NCBI GenBank assembly: GCA_017432895.1
Contig: JAFRIG010000010.1
Span: 1-40,069, forward strand
Direction: 5' to 3'
Length of the DNA stretch: 40,069 nucleotides
From: Erysipelotrichaceae bacterium
GTDB taxonomy: Bacteria > Bacillota_I > Bacilli_A > Erysipelotrichales > Erysipelotrichaceae
In this document: positions 24,593-33,237 of the stretch, in pieces
Layout: the number at the start of each line of letters is the position of its first letter
Position numbering within the stretch: the first letter of the stretch is position 1
Program-made: the position numbers and the translations under genes
Notes under the pieces: generated by a model
What the model was told of the DNA's origin: nothing
Databases searched by the model: none
What the model saw: only the letters and a program-made list of their open reading frames with translations

Positions 24593-25189
24593 ATGGCGAT
24601 CACTTTCTATTACGTTCGTCATGGTGAGACGATCTTCAATGTGACCGGTCGTTCGCAGGGAGCCTGTGATTCACCTTTGACTGAGCTTGGTATCAGCCAG
24701 GCTAAACAAACAGCAGAAAAACTGAAAGACATCGATTTCGACAGAGCCTATTCTTCTTCCAGCGAAAGGGCTGTTGATACGGCTGAACTGATCCTTGAAG
24801 GAAGAAACATTCCTCTTGTCAGACTTAAAGGGCTCAGGGAAATGTGTTTCGGCCTGCTTGAAGGATCGAATCTGAATGATGGCGATGAAATGCGGGAATG
24901 TTGGGTCAGAAAAGACTTCACGGCTTTTGGCGGAGAAAACAAGGAACAGCTTATTGAAAGGATCAGGATTACTTTCAATAGGATCCTTGAAGACTGCAAA
25001 GATGACGATAAGGTTCTGATCGTTTCTCATCGCGGTTATTTCTTTTATATGTTGGAGGCCTTGTTCGGTCAGAACATGGATGAACTTGAACGGAAAGATC
25101 CGCAGATCCTGGAACATCTCATTCCCAATGCTTCAGTCGGAATCTTTGAATACGATGGAAAATGGAAGCTGCTTAGGCTTCCGCAATAG
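24593..25189 (+). CDS. Histidine phosphatase (phosphoglycerate-mutase-like)
   Basis: 198 residues with the branch-1 histidine-phosphatase motif YYVRHGET (phospho-histidine H10), a second arginine in SSSERAVDTAELI, and the distal histidine in VLIVSHRGYF. AUG directly follows the preceding stop, and no proper ribosome site is seen, so it depends on translational coupling. Cytoplasmic. In this operon it may remove phosphate from the PTS-delivered sugar phosphate or an intermediate. Not a housekeeping phosphoglycerate mutase, given its length and context. Confidence 0.85.
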   Translation: MAITFYYVRHGETIFNVTGRSQGACDSPLTELGISQAKQTAEKLKDIDFDRAYSSSSERAVDTAELILEGRNIPLVRLKGLREMCFGLLEGSNLNDGDEMRECWVRKDFTAFGGENKEQLIERIRITFNRILEDCKDDDKVLIVSHRGYFFYMLEALFGQNMDELERKDPQILEHLIPNASVGIFEYDGKWKLLRLPQ

Positions 25190-25198
25190 GAGAACAAC

Positions 25199-25984
25199 AT
25201 GGCGATTTTTACGGTAACTTATCGTTCCGATGAACTTAAAAGAGATATAACTTTTAAAGCTTATCTCCCAGCCGATCATCCCGCTTCTTATCCGGATGTC
25301 AACGACAGAAAATACAAGACACTTTATATGCTGCATGGTTTGAACTATAACTATGAAGCATGGCTCAAAGAAACTCGTTTTGATAGAATGGCGAGAGACC
25401 TTGGTTTGGCTGTGATCTTTCCGGATGGACAGAATTCTTTTTATGTAAATGGTTTAGGCCCTAACAGTGATTTTGGAAAACTGATCGGTGAAGAACTCAT
25501 CAACTTTACCAGAAGCATTTTCCCTCTCTCTGATAAAAGAGAAGATACTTTCATCGGCGGTTTTTCAATGGGCGGTTTTGGAGCAATGCGCAATGGCCTG
25601 AAATATGCAGATACATTCAGCCGTATCATTGCTTTCTCTTCGGCGCTTCATATGTTTGAATTTGAACCGGGAGATGACAGAAGGCAAACGGTGTGCAATG
25701 AAGACGGAGTCTTTGGGGATTATTATGAAGCGGTAATGACCGATAAGAATCCGGCTGTTTGTCTAAAGGAATTGTCTGAAAAAGTCAGGAAAAATGAAGC
25801 CTTATTCCCTGAAGTTTATATGGTGTGTGGAACAGGTGACAGTCTGATCCATGCGAATCGTTCATTCAAAGACAAACTGTCAAACGAAGGTGTCAAAGTC
25901 GTATACAACGAATACGAAGGTAATCATTCTCATGAATTCGTATCTGAGCATTTAAACGAAGCTTTGACCTGGCTTATGAGCTGA
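25199..25984 (+). CDS. Esterase D/FrmB-like alpha/beta hydrolase
   Basis: 261 residues of the putative-esterase family (PF00756), which includes S-formylglutathione hydrolase, acetyl-xylan and feruloyl esterases. The nucleophile elbow is GGFSMGGFGAM with S123, and the catalytic histidine is probably in EGNHSHEF near the C-terminus. No signal peptide. AGGAG precedes the ATG. It is last in the operon and is closed by a terminator. Having two unrelated esterases in one PTS operon favours a substrate with ester decorations over simple formaldehyde detoxification. Confidence 0.85.
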   Translation: MAIFTVTYRSDELKRDITFKAYLPADHPASYPDVNDRKYKTLYMLHGLNYNYEAWLKETRFDRMARDLGLAVIFPDGQNSFYVNGLGPNSDFGKLIGEELINFTRSIFPLSDKREDTFIGGFSMGGFGAMRNGLKYADTFSRIIAFSSALHMFEFEPGDDRRQTVCNEDGVFGDYYEAVMTDKNPAVCLKELSEKVRKNEALFPEVYMVCGTGDSLIHANRSFKDKLSNEGVKVVYNEYEGNHSHEFVSEHLNEALTWLMS

Positions 25985-26008
25985 TAGTTAAGACAAACAT
26001 TTATAGTG

Positions 26009-26041
26009 AAGGGTATCTGATATCGTGTTGGATACCCTTTT
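26009..26041 (+). terminator. Terminator of the kinase/PTS/esterase operon
   Basis: A 9-bp stem, AAGGGTATC/GATACCCTT (26009-26017 with 26031-26039), has a 13-base loop and is followed by a short T run. Confidence 0.85.
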
Positions 26042-26046
26042 ATATT

Positions 26047-26094
26047 GTTTACTAATATTTTGCAGTTTACAAATTTATACATAAATGAGATTAT
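26047..26094 (+). promoter_or_regulatory. Candidate promoter with GTTTAC direct repeats
   Basis: GTTTAC occurs at 26047-26052 and again 18 bases later at 26065-26070. TTTACA (26066-26071) and GATTAT (26089-26094), 17 bases apart, form a plausible promoter whose transcript would have a leader of only about ten bases. The direct repeats overlap the -35 region and could be the operator of the AbiEi-like protein. Confidence 0.4.
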
Positions 26095-26109
26095 TTCTTT
26101 AAAGAGATT

Positions 26110-26745
26110 ATGACCCTATTGCAGATGATAAATAAACCGGAACTGATCGATAAGCCTCTTTTTATAGAGGATTTTGTGAATGGAGAAGTCAATTACAATT
26201 CAGTAAAGACTCTCTTATCCAGATATGTAAAAGCAGGAGATCTGAAAAGATATGCGCAGGGCATATATTATGTTCCAAAGAAAACCATTCTGGGGGAAAG
26301 TACATTGTCTTTCGAAAGCGTCTTCGAAAGAAAATATATCGCTGATAATGAAAAGATCTTTGGTTACTATTCGGGAATGAGTCTGCTGAATCTGGTAGGC
26401 TTAAGCAGCCAGGTACCCAATATCCCGGAGATCACTACCAACAATGAGGCTACCAGAAAAAGAAAGGTGAAGATCGGTAAGAGATCTCTCATAGTCAGAA
26501 AATCTAGTATAGAAATAAACAGTGATAATGTTTTATATCTGCAGTTTCTGGATATCTTCAGATATGCCGATGTCGAAACGATAAAAGAGAAAAAGGACAG
26601 GATAATCGTTTTCTTTGATAGACAGGATCTTTCATTTGAAAAACTATCTGAAATCGAACGGAAAGTTTCGATGAGGATAAGAAAAGCCTTGAGGGATTCA
26701 GACATTTTTGACAAGCACACAACACCACTAATAAAATTGAAATGA
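26110..26745 (+). CDS. AbiEi-like antitoxin-family protein (DUF6088-like)
   Basis: 211 residues. The N-terminal ~70 residues look like the winged-helix domain of AbiEi antitoxins (NYNSVKTLLSRYVKAGDLKRYAQGIYYVPKKT). The central part has GYYSGMSLLNLVGLSSQVP, a pattern typical of AbiEi/DUF6088 proteins. In type IV toxin-antitoxin systems AbiEi represses its own promoter and counters the nucleotidyltransferase toxin AbiEii. No AbiEii gene follows; the next gene is an MFS permease overlapping by 4 bases in the open frame. It may be an orphan antitoxin or a co-opted regulator of the permease. Ribosome site is weak (AAAGAG). Confidence 0.7.
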   Translation: MTLLQMINKPELIDKPLFIEDFVNGEVNYNSVKTLLSRYVKAGDLKRYAQGIYYVPKKTILGESTLSFESVFERKYIADNEKIFGYYSGMSLLNLVGLSSQVPNIPEITTNNEATRKRKVKIGKRSLIVRKSSIEINSDNVLYLQFLDIFRYADVETIKEKKDRIIVFFDRQDLSFEKLSEIERKVSMRIRKALRDSDIFDKHTTPLIKLK

Positions 26746-26756
26746 GGGAAAAATAT

Positions 26757-28082
26757 ATGAAAAACAATTCATCAAAACTGCGTTTCTGGATCCTGGTCTG
26801 GGGTCTGGGGATCATCGGCCAGCTGTGCTGGAATATCGAAAATCAGTGGTTCAATACCTTCGTCTATGCCAAGATCGCCAAGGATCCGACGATCATCTCC
26901 TGGATGGTTGCGGTGTCGGCGATACTTACGACGATTTCCACTTTCCTGTTTGGTACCATGTCGGACCGTTATGGAAAGCGCAAGCCTTTCATGGCCATAG
27001 GCTATATCCTGTGGGGTATCTTTACGATCCTGTTTGGAACTACGGAGTTTATCACCAAGGGTCGTAGTGCTACAGGTGAAGTTTTGGTAGTTGCGGGTAC
27101 GGCGGTCGTTTTGGCGGATGCCTTGATGTCTTTCTTTGGTTCGATGGGCAACGATGCGAGCTTCAATGCCTGGCTCAATGACATGATGAACGACGACAAC
27201 CGTGGAGGTATCGGTGCCGCTTTGGCGACACAACCTATCATCGGCACCATCATCGGTACGATCTTGGGCGGTATCCTGATCGGTTCCAACGACAACTACA
27301 TGCGTTTGTTCATCGCTTTTGGCGGTATGGCGATTATCTTTGGTATCCTGTCGTTATTCCTGGTGAAGGATGCGGATGATCTTAAGCCCAACAAAGAAGG
27401 TTCCTTCCTGGCTCAGCTGTTCTCGGCTTTTGACTTCAAGGAGCTGCTTAAACATAAAGAACTGGTCTGGGTCTTTCTGACTTTGACGACTTACTTCATT
27501 GCTTTCAATGTCTACTATCCTCATGTAGGCAACTATATGATCTATTATCTTGGTTTCTCGGCCGATTCGATCGGTATCATCCAGGGTATCGCTTTGATAT
27601 TGGGTATGTTTTCGGTAATACCGGCTTCCAAGATGCTCAATAAGGACAAGTTTGTTTTGGCGGCTGTCATTTCCATCATCTTAAGTATGATCGGTGTGGG
27701 CATGCTGGGAGTGTTTGGAAAACCGGAATACATCGATCCGACGACGATCCTCAACTGGTCATTGCTGGTGGGTTTATTCTTCTTTGGCTGCGGCTATATT
27801 ATGTTCATGCAGGTGACATCGGTATGGATGAAGCAGCTGTTCCCGGAAGAGGCCAAGGGTCAGTTTGAAGGTTTTAGGATCATCTTCTTCGTCCTGATCC
27901 CGTGGATCGTTTCGCCGTTCATCGCCAATCCGATCATCAAGAACAACGGCGAGATCCTCGACAGTAACGGCTTGGCGGCATATCTGCCGACGCATGTACT
28001 GTTTCTGGTCTCGACGATACTGATCCTTTTGACTTTCATTCCTTTGTATTTTGCGGCTAAAGAGAAAAACAGGAGGAACTGA
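26757..28082 (+). CDS. MFS transporter, probable sugar permease
   Basis: 441 residues with about twelve membrane helices. The frame opens at 26742, but GAGGGAA at 26744-26750 fits the ATG at 26757. The loop between helices 2 and 3 carries the MFS signature GTMSDRYGKRKPF, and the N-terminal half (SKLRFWILVWGLGIIGQLCWNIENQWFNTFVYAKI) resembles the SLC45/GPH-like sugar transporters of Firmicutes. It is probably proton-coupled, but the solute cannot be told. It lies directly behind the AbiEi-like gene and one base before the hydrolase gene, so the three may be one operon. Confidence 0.85.
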   Translation: MKNNSSKLRFWILVWGLGIIGQLCWNIENQWFNTFVYAKIAKDPTIISWMVAVSAILTTISTFLFGTMSDRYGKRKPFMAIGYILWGIFTILFGTTEFITKGRSATGEVLVVAGTAVVLADALMSFFGSMGNDASFNAWLNDMMNDDNRGGIGAALATQPIIGTIIGTILGGILIGSNDNYMRLFIAFGGMAIIFGILSLFLVKDADDLKPNKEGSFLAQLFSAFDFKELLKHKELVWVFLTLTTYFIAFNVYYPHVGNYMIYYLGFSADSIGIIQGIALILGMFSVIPASKMLNKDKFVLAAVISIILSMIGVGMLGVFGKPEYIDPTTILNWSLLVGLFFFGCGYIMFMQVTSVWMKQLFPEEAKGQFEGFRIIFFVLIPWIVSPFIANPIIKNNGEILDSNGLAAYLPTHVLFLVSTILILLTFIPLYFAAKEKNRRN

Positions 28083-28083
28083 T

Positions 28084-29004
28084 ATGAAGATACTTCTGAT
28101 CGTCATCCTGATCCTGCTGGCCATCGATCTGTTTATCGTTCACAAGTGCCTGCAACTGATCATGAAGCCTTACCGCTATACCAAAGAAGGCATGCGGCAA
28201 AAGGAGATCGATAACGGTTTTGAAGATTGTGTTATCGCTTATGAACAGGAATGGGAAAGAAGGCCTTTTACGCTGGAATGTGATAAAGCGGTGTTATCCG
28301 GCGAATTCATCGATAATCCTGATGCCAAAGAAGATAAAGTAGCCATCGTCGCTCATGGACATACGGCCAACCGTTACGCTTCTTTGAAGTATGCGAAGAT
28401 CTTTTATGATGAAGGCTACAATGTCGTTCTTTACGATGAAAGACACTTTGGCGAATCGAGTGGCGATGTTTCGACTTTAGGCATGAAGGAGCGGGAAGAC
28501 CTGCTTAAGGTCATCGGATTAGTTAAGGAAAGATATGGACAGGATTGCCATATCGCTTTGCATGGTGAATCGATGGGGGCGGCGACGGTCTTACTGGTAC
28601 TCAGGGATATCGACGTGGATCTGGTGGTGGCGGACTGTCCATTTAGTGACAGTGTGCGGCTTTTCAGGGAATACATCGTCAACAATCTGCATATCCCACC
28701 TGTAACCGTTATGACTTTGCTGATACCGGTAGCCAAATATATACATGGCTATCTGATCGAAGATACGGCACCGATAAAAGCCGTTGAATCAAGCGATGTG
28801 CCGATCTGTTTCATGCATGGAACGGCTGATAAGCTGATCGATTGCGATCATTCCAAGCAGATGATAAAGGTCGCAAAAAATCCTTTGAGTCGTCTGCATC
28901 TGTTTGAAGGTTCCGATCATGCGATGTCGATCGTCAATGATCGAAGCCGTTATGAAAAGCTGATGAAAGAGTTCATAAACGAAGTAAACAAAGAAGCTGT
29001 CTGA
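28084..29004 (+). CDS. Membrane-anchored alpha/beta hydrolase
   Basis: 306 residues from the ATG at 28084, preceded by AGGAGG inside the end of the MFS gene. An N-terminal membrane helix (ILLIVILILLAIDLFIV, ~3-20) anchors it. The hydrolase fold follows: AHGHTANRY oxyanion region, nucleophile elbow HGESMGAA with S163, DKLIDC acid, and GSDHAM catalytic histidine. This resembles B. subtilis YqkD-type hydrolases. The catalytic domain should lie outside the membrane if the helix is a signal anchor. Substrate unknown; co-transcription with the permease suggests it frees a transported product. Confidence 0.8.
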   Translation: MKILLIVILILLAIDLFIVHKCLQLIMKPYRYTKEGMRQKEIDNGFEDCVIAYEQEWERRPFTLECDKAVLSGEFIDNPDAKEDKVAIVAHGHTANRYASLKYAKIFYDEGYNVVLYDERHFGESSGDVSTLGMKEREDLLKVIGLVKERYGQDCHIALHGESMGAATVLLVLRDIDVDLVVADCPFSDSVRLFREYIVNNLHIPPVTVMTLLIPVAKYIHGYLIEDTAPIKAVESSDVPICFMHGTADKLIDCDHSKQMIKVAKNPLSRLHLFEGSDHAMSIVNDRSRYEKLMKEFINEVNKEAV

Positions 29005-29041
29005 TCACTTGTACTACAAGGAGCGACAGCTTCTATTTTTG
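28993..29041 (+). terminator. Terminator after the MFS/hydrolase genes
   Basis: A perfect 9-bp stem, GAAGCTGTC/GACAGCTTC (28993-29001 with 29025-29033), has a 23-base loop and is followed by TATTTTTG. The 5' arm lies in the last codons of the hydrolase. Confidence 0.7.
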
Positions 29042-29110
29042 TTACAGATAAGGAATTAATTTTGCGATAAGATATGTCTTTGCGTTGATCTGTCAAGTGG
29101 CTTTTCAGAA

Positions 29111-29902
29111 TTAAAACGACTCTTTGATTTTATTTGCCGTAGACTTTCCTTTATTCAGAGTTTTCTCATAGATCTCTTCGACGATGGCAGGGAATTGTTC
29201 ATACAGGACCTTGGTACCTTCCATCGTGATGCCACCGGGCGTGGCTACTTCTTTGACGACCTGGGTGAAATCAAGTTTTTCTTTGATCATGAGTTCACTG
29301 GAGGCATTGACGGTATTGAGGATCATAGTTATGATCTTTTCTTTTTCCAGGTCCGTATACTTTTCCCCGACTTTGGCGAAGATGTCGAAGATGGCAGCGA
29401 TGAAGCCGGGCATGCAGCCGACGAAGTCGGAAGCGATGGCCAGCTGATCTTCTTCCATCTCGTTGATATTACCGATTAATGACAGAAGTTCTTTGAGTTT
29501 ATCTTTATCTTCAGATGTGACTTTATCGTTATAGGCGACGAGAGTCTCGGAACGTTTGATCTTGCCATTGAGGTTGGGTATGACTTTGGCGATCTTATGA
29601 TCGATGATCTGCGAAAGCATTTCAAAGCTGACAGCTTCATTTAAGGAAACGATCATCTTATCTTTTTTGACGCTGTCCTTGATATCTTCAAAGACTTCCT
29701 TGATCTGATAGGGACCGGTACAGACAAACAGGATGTCCGCTTTTTCGGCTGCTTCTTTGTTGTCTTTGCAGGGTTCACAATTTGCGGGCAGGTCCTTAAG
29801 TTTTTCAATATTTCTATTGGCGATATGGATATGATGTTTCTGGGCAAAGCTTTTTGCCAGCATGGAGCCCATGGCTCCGTAGCCGATGATGGATATGTTC
29901 AT
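29111..29902 (-). CDS. Pyrroline-5-carboxylate-reductase-like NAD(P)-dependent reductase
   Basis: 263 residues with the ProC architecture: N-terminal Rossmann fold with GYGAMGSM at 7-14, then a helical dimerisation domain containing GCMPGFIAAIFD and VATPGGITMEGTKVL (~225), the latter matching the conserved ProC C-terminal motif. AGAGGTG precedes the ATG on the minus strand. It stands alone between two plus-strand units. Several ProC motifs are looser than in housekeeping enzymes, so it could act on another imine or keto substrate; proline synthesis is the default guess. Confidence 0.75.
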   Translation of the reverse strand: MNISIIGYGAMGSMLAKSFAQKHHIHIANRNIEKLKDLPANCEPCKDNKEAAEKADILFVCTGPYQIKEVFEDIKDSVKKDKMIVSLNEAVSFEMLSQIIDHKIAKVIPNLNGKIKRSETLVAYNDKVTSEDKDKLKELLSLIGNINEMEEDQLAIASDFVGCMPGFIAAIFDIFAKVGEKYTDLEKEKIITMILNTVNASSELMIKEKLDFTQVVKEVATPGGITMEGTKVLYEQFPAIVEEIYEKTLNKGKSTANKIKESF

Positions 29903-29965
29903 ATGGCACCTCTTTTTTCTAATCTTATCACGACGGATCTTAGCCTATGATAAGGATGCATAGGT

Positions 29966-29971
29966 TATAAT
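29966..29971 (+). promoter_or_regulatory. -10 box of the galacturonokinase operon
   Basis: A perfect TATAAT lies 20 bases before the ATG, in the 89-base gap between this gene and the divergent ProC-like gene. The -35 region (about 29943-29948, GCCTAT) is poor. Confidence 0.4.
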
Positions 29972-29991
29972 GGGAATGTTGGAGACTTACT

Positions 29992-31164
29992 ATGAATGCA
30001 TTAGATAAATATCGGGAACTGTATCGCAAGGATCCCGAATACACTTCTTTCTGTCCGTATCGCATCTCACCTTTGGGAGCTCATATCGACCACCAGAACG
30101 GTATCATCAACGGTCTGGCTATCGACAAAGGTATCAGTATCTGTTACAGCGAAAAGCGTAACGGCATCGTGGAACTCACTTCTTTAAATTTTGAGAAGAG
30201 AGCTCAGTTCCATGTGGAATCCGTACCTGAGATCAAGGAAGGCGACTGGGCCGATCACTTAAGAGGAGCGACGATCCAGCTAGGTCGGCGCAATAAGCTG
30301 CATGCCGGGATGTCGGCAATCATTGAGGGTTCTTTGCCTATCGGCGGTCTTTCTTCTTCGGCGGCGGTCATCATCGTTTTTCTGACGGCTTTGGCTAAGG
30401 TCAATGGCATTCATCTGGGTCAATGGGAACTGATCGAGATGGCCAAGGCGGCAGAGAACGAATACGTTGGAGTCAACTGCGGCAAGCTCGACCAGTCTTG
30501 CGAAGTCTTATGCCGTAAGGATCATCTGCTGTATCTTGACTGCCTGGATGATTCCTATGAACTGATCGCCAAAAATGAAGCGATGCCTGAATTCAAGATC
30601 GCGGTCTTCTTTTCGGGACTGGAGCGTTCATTAAGCAATTCCAAATACAATCTGCGTCAGGATGAATGCAAGGCGGCCGCCTATTCTTTACTGGCTTACG
30701 CGGGCGATGATTACGGCAAGTTCAACGAGACCAGATTAAGGGATGTCGATGAAAAGATCTATGAGGCTTATAAGGAAAGACTGCCGCAAAACTTCCGCAA
30801 AAGAGCCGATCACTACTATTCCGAAATCGCCAGGGCCAGAAAAGGTGCCGAATACTGGCGTAACGGTCAGTTAAAAGAATACGGTCAGCTGGTATTTGAA
30901 TCGGGACTCAGTTCCATCCGCAATTACGAATGTGGCTGTCCGGAACTGATCAGACTCTATGAGATCATGACAAAGTCCGAAGGCATCTATGGCGGACGTT
31001 TCTCAGGAGCCGGTTTCAAGGGCTGTTGCATGGCTTTGGTCGATCCCTATTATCTGGAAGAAATTGAGGCCACGGTAACTCAAGAGTATCTGAAATCTTT
31101 CCCGGAACTAGAGGGGAAGTATTCCTTCCATGTCTGTGAAAGTGCCGATGGGGTGAAGCTATGA
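29992..31164 (+). CDS. GHMP-family sugar kinase, galacturonokinase-like
   Basis: 390 residues of the galactokinase branch of GHMP kinases. The N-terminal signature reads PYRISPLGAHIDHQNG (22-37) in place of the galactokinase APGRVNLIGEHTDY. The ATP loop is GGLSSSAA (118-125). The C-terminus has GRFSGAGFKGCCMALVD. These, with SGLSSIRNYECG and FSGLERSLSNSKYNLR, match what I remember of plant galacturonokinase rather than galactokinase. The likely reaction is galacturonate plus ATP to galacturonate-1-phosphate. The next gene, overlapping by 4 bases, is a sugar-1-phosphate nucleotidyltransferase, which fits a salvage route to a nucleotide sugar. Galactokinase activity on another sugar is the alternative. 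GGAG at 29981-29984 supports the start. Confidence 0.75.
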   Translation: MNALDKYRELYRKDPEYTSFCPYRISPLGAHIDHQNGIINGLAIDKGISICYSEKRNGIVELTSLNFEKRAQFHVESVPEIKEGDWADHLRGATIQLGRRNKLHAGMSAIIEGSLPIGGLSSSAAVIIVFLTALAKVNGIHLGQWELIEMAKAAENEYVGVNCGKLDQSCEVLCRKDHLLYLDCLDDSYELIAKNEAMPEFKIAVFFSGLERSLSNSKYNLRQDECKAAAYSLLAYAGDDYGKFNETRLRDVDEKIYEAYKERLPQNFRKRADHYYSEIARARKGAEYWRNGQLKEYGQLVFESGLSSIRNYECGCPELIRLYEIMTKSEGIYGGRFSGAGFKGCCMALVDPYYLEEIEATVTQEYLKSFPELEGKYSFHVCESADGVKL

Positions 31165-31874
31165 AGTGCATCATCATCGCGGCCGGCTATGCCACCAGAC
31201 TCTATCCTTTGACGGAGAATTTTCCCAAACCTTTACTCAAGGTAAACGGCCGAAGCATCCTCGATCATCTGTTGGATGACATTCACAGCGATATTCAAGA
31301 GTATATCGTCGTGACCAATCACCGTTTCTATGAACAATTCCTTGATTGGGCAAAGGATAGAAAAGAGAAGATCAGCGTCATCGACGATCTTACTACCAGC
31401 AACGAGACCAGACTTGGGGCGGTCAGAGATATTCAACTGGCAGCTAAAGAGGTCGATGAAGACTGTCTGGTGATGGCAGGCGACAATCTGTTGGATTTTT
31501 CATTGGATGGTTTCATAACTTTTGCGCTAGAGAAGAATTCCTCATGTATCATGTGCCATAAGGAAGAAAGGCTTGAGGCTTTAAGAAAAACGGCGGTCAT
31601 CACGGTCGATGAAAATCAGCTGATCACCTCCTATGAGGAGAAGCCACAGTTTCCTAAAGGGGATCTGGCGGTCCCGCCTTTCTATTTCTATAAAAAGGAC
31701 GATCTTAAGATGATCGACCAGGCGCTTGAGGAGGGATGCAAAGCCGATGCCCCGGGTTCCTTTGCGGCATGGCTGTCTAAGAAGAAAGACATGTATGCCT
31801 ATCCGATGCCGGGCAAACGCTACGACATCGGTGATCTCAAGAGTTACGAGTATGTTCAAAGTATATTCAATTAA
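31161..31874 (+). CDS. Sugar-1-phosphate nucleotidyltransferase
   Basis: 237 residues, one catalytic domain without a hexapeptide-repeat tail. The nucleotide-binding signature is AAGYATRLYPLTENFPKPL (7-25), with G-x-x-T-R-L and the lysine of PKPL; VMAGDNLLDFSLDG holds the metal-binding aspartate. It overlaps the galacturonokinase-like gene by 4 bases (ATGA), so the two are made together. Expected reaction: NTP plus sugar-1-phosphate to NDP-sugar and pyrophosphate, possibly UDP-galacturonate for a surface polymer. Base and sugar specificity cannot be seen. Confidence 0.85.
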   Translation: MKCIIIAAGYATRLYPLTENFPKPLLKVNGRSILDHLLDDIHSDIQEYIVVTNHRFYEQFLDWAKDRKEKISVIDDLTTSNETRLGAVRDIQLAAKEVDEDCLVMAGDNLLDFSLDGFITFALEKNSSCIMCHKEERLEALRKTAVITVDENQLITSYEEKPQFPKGDLAVPPFYFYKKDDLKMIDQALEEGCKADAPGSFAAWLSKKKDMYAYPMPGKRYDIGDLKSYEYVQSIFN

Positions 31875-31881
31875 GTTATAG

Positions 31882-31908
31882 ACCTGCCGGAATGGGGCAG
31901 GTTTTTTG
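31882..31908 (+). terminator. Terminator of the galacturonokinase operon
   Basis: A 7-bp stem, ACCTGCC/GGCAGGT (31882-31888 with 31896-31902), has a 7-base loop and is followed by a run of six T and GTTT. Confidence 0.85.
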
Positions 31909-31982
31909 TTTATTGGGTTCAATCACAAAATTCATATGAATTTCTGGCATACGATCACAAAAACGGCACGAATTAATGTTTA

Positions 31983-32016
31983 AGAAAAAATGCAGATCCT
32001 TTACGGGCCTGCATTT
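31983..32016 (-). terminator. Terminator of the kbl-tdh operon
   Basis: On the minus strand an 8-bp stem, AAATGCAG/CTGCATTT (plus-strand 31988-31995 with 32009-32016), runs into a T-rich tract (plus-strand AAGAAAAAA). It lies 25 bases after the kbl stop. Confidence 0.8.
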
Positions 32017-32040
32017 GTCTATAGTTTGATCCTGGAGTTT

Positions 32041-33237
32041 TTAGTTGTTTTCGATCTCTTTACGGGTCTTAATCAGGCATTCAATGACATGGTCGATGTC
32101 TTCCTTGGTATGGTTGGCACAGACCTGGGTCCTGATCCTGGCTTTGCCTTTGGGGACGACCGGATAAGAGAAAGCGACGACATAGATGCCTTTTTCCCGC
32201 ATCTTGGCGGCATAGGCACCGGCCAGCTTCTCTTCATATAACATGATCGGGACGATCGGGTGAACGCCGTCGATGATGTCGAAGCCGTTTTCTTTGAGTT
32301 TGTCGCGATAGTACTTCGTCACTTCCATCAGATGGACTCTTTCTTCACCGCTTTCCTTGAGCATGTCGAAGAGTTCGATACTGGCGCCGGCAATGGCCGG
32401 AGCCAGAGTGTTGGAGAACAGATATGGCCTGCTGCGTTGTCTTAGCAGGTCGATGATCTCTTTTCTACCGGAGGTATAACCGCCGGAGGCACCGCCCAGG
32501 GCTTTGCCTAAGGTACCGGTAATAACATCTACTCGGCCTTGGACACCGCAATATTCGACCGAGCCACCGCCGTTTTCGCCGATGAAGCCGGCAGCGTGGG
32601 AATCGTCGACCATGACCAGGGCCCCGTATTTATCTGCCAGTTCGCAGATGCCTTTGAGGTTGCAGATGATGCCATCCATCGAGAAGACACCGTCGGTGGC
32701 TATCAGTTTGATACGGGCCCCGTCTTTATCGGCCTGAACGAGCTTTTCTTCCAGATCTGCCATATCATTGTTCTTATAGCGGTATCTCTTGGCTTTGCAC
32801 AATCTGACGCCGTCAATTATGGAAGCGTGGTTGAGTTCATCGGAGATGACCGCATCTTCATCAGTCAGTAGCGTTTCAAACAGACCGCCGTTGGCATCGA
32901 AACAGGAAGAATACAGGATCGTATCTTCGGTTTTGAGAAATTCCGAGATCTTGGCTTCCAGGGTCTTGTGGATGTCCTGGGTACCGCAGATGAAACGCAC
33001 GGATGCCAGACCGTAGCCTCTTTCATCGTAGGTCTTTTTGGCAGCTTCGATCAGACGGGGATCGTTACCCAGCCCCAGATAGTTGTTGGCACACATGTTG
33101 AGCAGCTTTTCACCGTTTTCCATGACGATATAGGCGCCTTGCGGGGAGACATAGGGAGCTTCAGCCTTGAACAGACCGGCTTCTTCAATGTCTTTGACCG
33201 TTTGCGCGTAGTAAGCTAATGTTTCGTTTTTGTTCAT
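32041..33237 (-). CDS. kbl: 2-amino-3-ketobutyrate CoA ligase (glycine C-acetyltransferase)
   Basis: 398 residues, the exact usual length of KBL. A PLP-dependent alpha-oxoamine synthase: the PLP lysine is K245 in [15 protein letters not shown], with [13 protein letters not shown] (cofactor aspartate) and [13 protein letters not shown] before it. It cleaves 2-amino-3-ketobutyrate with CoA to glycine and acetyl-CoA, the second step of threonine breakdown. Its start overlaps the end of tdh by 4 bases, so the unstable intermediate passes between two enzymes made from one message. Cytoplasmic. Confidence 0.95.
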   Translation of the reverse strand: MNKNETLAYYAQTVKDIEEAGLFKAEAPYVSPQGAYIVMENGEKLLNMCANNYLGLGNDPRLIEAAKKTYDERGYGLASVRFICGTQDIHKTLEAKISEFLKTEDTILYSSCFDANGGLFETLLTDEDAVISDELNHASIIDGVRLCKAKRYRYKNNDMADLEEKLVQADKDGARIKLIATDGVFSMDGIICNLKGICELADKYGALVMVDDSHAAGFIGENGGGSVEYCGVQGRVDVITGTLGKALGGASGGYTSGRKEIIDLLRQRSRPYLFSNTLAPAIAGASIELFDMLKESGEERVHLMEVTKYYRDKLKENGFDIIDGVHPIVPIMLYEEKLAGAYAAKMREKGIYVVAFSYPVVPKGKARIRTQVCANHTKEDIDHVIECLIKTRKEIENN

